8,568 nucleotides of DNA, from NCBI GenBank assembly GCA_017425765.1, contig JAFOXE010000224.1, positions 1 through 8,568 of the forward strand, read 5' to 3'. Numbering within the stretch: position 1 is the first letter of the stretch; each line of letters starts with the position of its first letter. This stretch comes from Paraprevotella sp. Lineage in GTDB: Bacteria > Bacteroidota > Bacteroidia > Bacteroidales > Bacteroidaceae. Both the position numbers and the translations under genes were made by a program. Under the pieces are notes generated by a model. It was not told the DNA's origin and ran no database searches. It saw only the letters and a list, made by a program, of their open reading frames with translations. Shown piece after piece: positions 6,531-8,568 of the stretch.

Positions 6531-6564
6531 TCCGAGAAGGCCGATGGCTTTCTCGGATTTTTTT
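6531..6564 (+). terminator. Intrinsic terminator of the OmpP1/FadL-family gene
   Basis: A 12-bp stem with one G-U pair (6531-6542 with 6546-6557) closes a 3-nt GAT loop and is followed by seven T residues (6558-6564). It begins 24 nt after the TAA stop. No T-run follows on the minus strand, so it acts rightward. Confidence 0.93.
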
Positions 6565-6570
6565 ATGCCT

Positions 6571-6600
6571 TTTGATGAAGTGAAATCAGGGTTATGTTTG
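6571..6600 (+). promoter_or_regulatory. Weak promoter-like element after the porin terminator
   Basis: TTTG (6571-6574), an 18-nt spacer and TATGTTTG (6593-6600) fit the Bacteroidota promoter pattern on the plus strand, just beyond the porin terminator. No gene of normal size lies downstream before the converging dnaX. If active it could drive a small RNA of about 200 nt ending at the hairpin and T-run at 6771-6808. There is no supporting evidence besides the motif and the terminator-like end. Confidence 0.25.
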
Positions 6601-6723
6601 AGGTATACAGAGGTGTTGTAGAACTTTGTGCAATTTTATCCCGGGGAAAAGGTGTAACAATCCTTGTTGGATAAATCTGCACTCTTGTTTTTGTATTAAA
6701 CAGACGTAGGGTATACCCAAAAC

Positions 6724-6758
6724 AGATGCTCATCTCAATGGTGGTGAGATGAGCATCT
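6724..6758 (-). terminator. Distal hairpin downstream of dnaX
   Basis: A perfect 14-bp stem (6724-6737 with 6745-6758) closes a 7-nt loop. On the minus strand it is followed by GTTTTGGG, a short T-run suggesting a back-up terminator for dnaX. On the plus strand TGATTAAATAAG follows, which would not support termination. A 10-bp palindrome, GGGTATACCC (6709-6718), lies just beyond it. Confidence 0.5.
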
Positions 6759-6770
6759 TGATTAAATAAG

Positions 6771-6808
6771 ACGTTCGTGTGGTGCTATGCCACACGAACG
6801 TGTGTTTT
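6771..6808 (+). terminator. Hairpin abutting the dnaX stop, terminator-like on the plus strand
   Basis: A perfect 12-bp stem (6771-6782 with 6790-6801) closes a 7-nt loop. On the plus strand it is followed by GTG, five T residues and ATT, which fits an intrinsic terminator protecting dnaX from incoming transcription or ending a small RNA. On the minus strand the stem starts 6 nt after the dnaX stop and is followed by CTTATTTAATC, a weaker T-run, so it may also stabilise or end the dnaX mRNA. Confidence 0.55.
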
Positions 6809-8568
6809 TATTCCAGTTCCAAATTGAAATGTTCGCGCAACTTGGTGAGCACCGGATTGGTTTTGCACATGCGTTTCAGAATCTCCGGCTTGCTGTATAC
6901 GCGGCCCGACTTGCCTGCTTCCACTACGCGAACTTGCATGCGTATGTTTCTGTTGTGCAATTGCTTGCGCATGTGTTGTTCTATTTGTGGTGCTACGTTC
7001 ATCATGTAGGTTTTAACCTGCTCGTTGTCTACTCCCACTTCGAATACAGCATTTTTCAGTAATTTGGGTTGTAGAATTCGCATACGTTGAGCTATGGCCT
7101 TTTCTTCTGGACTCAACAGGTTGGCAAATTCATGCCAATAAAAGCAAATGTCTTTCTCGTACACCTCATAGTCCTCGTAGTTTGTACTTGTTTCCAGGTT
7201 ATGCACATTGGATGTGGCGGATATGGTGGCATTGGCAGACGTTGATGTTGATGTGCCAGAGTGAGCATTGCGACGCAGCGAGGGACCAAAACTACCCATT
7301 TTCATTGTGGGTATCTTTGCTGTGCCACCTTGCATTTGAGGGAGTGGATTTTGACGTGTTTCGGCAGACACACCGATAGTGGCGGCTGTATTTGCCGGAC
7401 TTGCAACTTGCGTATTAACCTGAGGTTGCGACGCTTGCACTGCACTTCGTGCGGGAACCGGTGCAGCGAGTTGCTTAAATATGGGTTTCAATATCTTAGC
7501 AGGGCAACGCCCCGCACTTGCATCACCCTCCTCGGTGGTGAGTTGTGCAGCTTGAATCATAGCTATTTCCACTTGCAGGCGTTTGTTCTTGCTGGTGCGG
7601 TAGTTTAGGTCGCAATCATTGCAGATTCGGATGGCGCGATATAAAAATTTAGGTTCGCAACGCTTGGCCTGCTCTTGATAGCGAGTTCGTATACTTTCAC
7701 TCACTTCCAGCAAAGGTAGGGTGGATTCGTCGCGACTTACCAGCAAATTTCGTAGGTGCGATGCCAAGCCTGTAATGAAGTGACCGCCATCAAACCCGTG
7801 ATTCAACACATCGTTGAACAGCAGCATACATTCACTTACTTTTGCCTCCAAGAAAAAGTCGGTCAGTTTGAAATAGTATTCGTAATCAAGAACATTTAAG
7901 TTTTCTATTACCTTTTGATATGTAAGATTTCCTCCGGTAAAGCTCACTACTTGATCGAAGATAGATAGTGCATCGCGCATTCCTCCGTCGGCTTTTTGTG
8001 CTATTACATTAAGGGCATCCTCGTCATATTGATAACCTTCCTTCTCAGCCACATATTTCAGATGTTCCACAGTGTTCTGTGTCGACATGCGGTTGAAATC
8101 GTAGATTTGGCATCTACTCAAGATGGTGGGTAGAATTTTATGCTTTTCGGTGGTGGCCAGAATGAAGATGGCATGAGCAGGTGGTTCCTCTAATGTTTTG
8201 AGGAATGCATTAAATGCTGCTGCCGAAAGCATGTGCACCTCATCAATAATGAATACTTTATATCGTCCGATCTGGGGAGGGATGTGCACCTGCTCAATGA
8301 GCGTACGAATGTCATCTACCGAGTTGTTGGATGCTGCGTCCAACTCGTGAATGTTCAACGAGCGCTGTTCGTTAAATGCTTTGCACGATTCACATTCGTT
8401 ACAGGCCTCGCCTTGACCGGTTGGTGTCAAACAATTAATGGTTTTGGCAAAAATGCGCGCACATGTGGTCTTACCTACACCGCGCGGTCCACAGAACAGG
8501 TATGCATGAGCCAGTTTCCCTTTTTCTATGGCGTTCTTCAGCGTGGTGGTCAATGCTGTTTGTCCCAC
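6808..8568 (-). CDS. dnaX: DNA polymerase III subunit gamma/tau, N-terminus beyond window
   Basis: DnaX is the ATPase of the clamp loader that places the beta sliding clamp on primed DNA and links the replicative polymerases. The 587 codons visible begin VGQTALTTTLKNAIEKGKLA; family members have roughly 20 more residues first, so the GTG at the edge is an internal Val codon, not the start. Counting from it, the AAA+ domain has Walker A GPRGVGKT (27-34), four zinc cysteines (C46, C56, C59, C62), Walker B DEVH (109-112), the SRC arginine-finger motif (151-153) and sensor-2 GGMRDALS (195-202). The domain III collar ends near 343. A Pro/Ala/Gln then Ser/Thr-rich linker (about 344-455) joins a C-terminal domain ending in LREHFNLELE, a tail I associate with Bacteroidota DnaX. 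No A-rich slippery heptamer like that of E. coli dnaX is evident, so a separate short gamma form is not predicted. Confidence 0.96.
   Translation of the reverse strand: MGQTALTTTLKNAIEKGKLAHAYLFCGPRGVGKTTCARIFAKTINCLTPTGQGEACNECESCKAFNEQRSLNIHELDAASNNSVDDIRTLIEQVHIPPQIGRYKVFIIDEVHMLSAAAFNAFLKTLEEPPAHAIFILATTEKHKILPTILSRCQIYDFNRMSTQNTVEHLKYVAEKEGYQYDEDALNVIAQKADGGMRDALSIFDQVVSFTGGNLTYQKVIENLNVLDYEYYFKLTDFFLEAKVSECMLLFNDVLNHGFDGGHFITGLASHLRNLLVSRDESTLPLLEVSESIRTRYQEQAKRCEPKFLYRAIRICNDCDLNYRTSKNKRLQVEIAMIQAAQLTTEEGDASAGRCPAKILKPIFKQLAAPVPARSAVQASQPQVNTQVASPANTAATIGVSAETRQNPLPQMQGGTAKIPTMKMGSFGPSLRRNAHSGTSTSTSANATISATSNVHNLETSTNYEDYEVYEKDICFYWHEFANLLSPEEKAIAQRMRILQPKLLKNAVFEVGVDNEQVKTYMMNVAPQIEQHMRKQLHNRNIRMQVRVVEAGKSGRVYSKPEILKRMCKTNPVLTKLREHFNLELE

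Noticed and set aside
6594..6674. A 26-codon plus-strand frame (MFEVYRGVVELCAILSRGKG...)
   Set aside because: Its ATG lies inside the -7 promoter-like box, so it could not be translated from that promoter, and nothing else supports it.
8566..8568. GTG at the right edge as the dnaX start codon
   Set aside because: The following residues (GQTALTTTLKNAI) align with an internal position of DnaX proteins, which normally begin about 20 residues earlier with a segment like YRPxTFxxVVGQ. The true start is outside the window.

Overview
The window looks like a chromosomal segment of a Bacteroidota bacterium, most likely Bacteroidales and perhaps Prevotella-like. The reasons are promoters of the form TTTG-N(17-20)-TAnnTTTG upstream of several genes, A/T-rich leaders without Shine-Dalgarno sequences, a lipoprotein thioredoxin of the TlpA/ResA type with a DUF4369-like N-terminus, an OmpP1/FadL-type outer-membrane barrel, and a DnaX with a long non-proteobacterial C-terminal extension. 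The genus is inferred from general resemblance, not from a search.

Layout. Positions 1-290 (minus) hold the start of an unrecognised secreted protein that runs off the left edge. Upstream of it, about 290-645 is a long leader-like region with a promoter candidate (617-645) and a large imperfect hairpin (406-522) whose pairing is better in minus-strand RNA than in DNA. About 646-1094 has no convincing gene. A tRNA-His gene (minus, CCA encoded) follows, with its own promoter and a strong intrinsic terminator.

From 1430 to 4823 three minus-strand genes are transcribed in the order ffh (SRP GTPase), a TlpA-like lipoprotein thioredoxin, then folD. ffh ends at an intrinsic terminator. The thioredoxin gene has its own promoter and is tightly linked to folD (9 nt gap). 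A divergent intergenic region (4824-5096) carries promoter elements for ffh on one side and for an OmpP1/FadL-family porin on the other (5097-6506, plus). The porin gene ends in a strong terminator. It converges on dnaX (6808-8568, minus, N-terminus beyond the right edge). The 300-nt gap between them contains two long perfect hairpins and a weak promoter-like element that could belong to a small RNA.

Functionally this is mostly housekeeping: protein targeting (Ffh), one-carbon metabolism (FolD), replication clamp loading (DnaX), translation (tRNA-His), plus two envelope proteins. I see no mobile element, CRISPR array, defence cassette or biosynthetic cluster. The least explained parts are the structured leader with its partial secreted protein at the left edge, and the porin/dnaX intergenic region.
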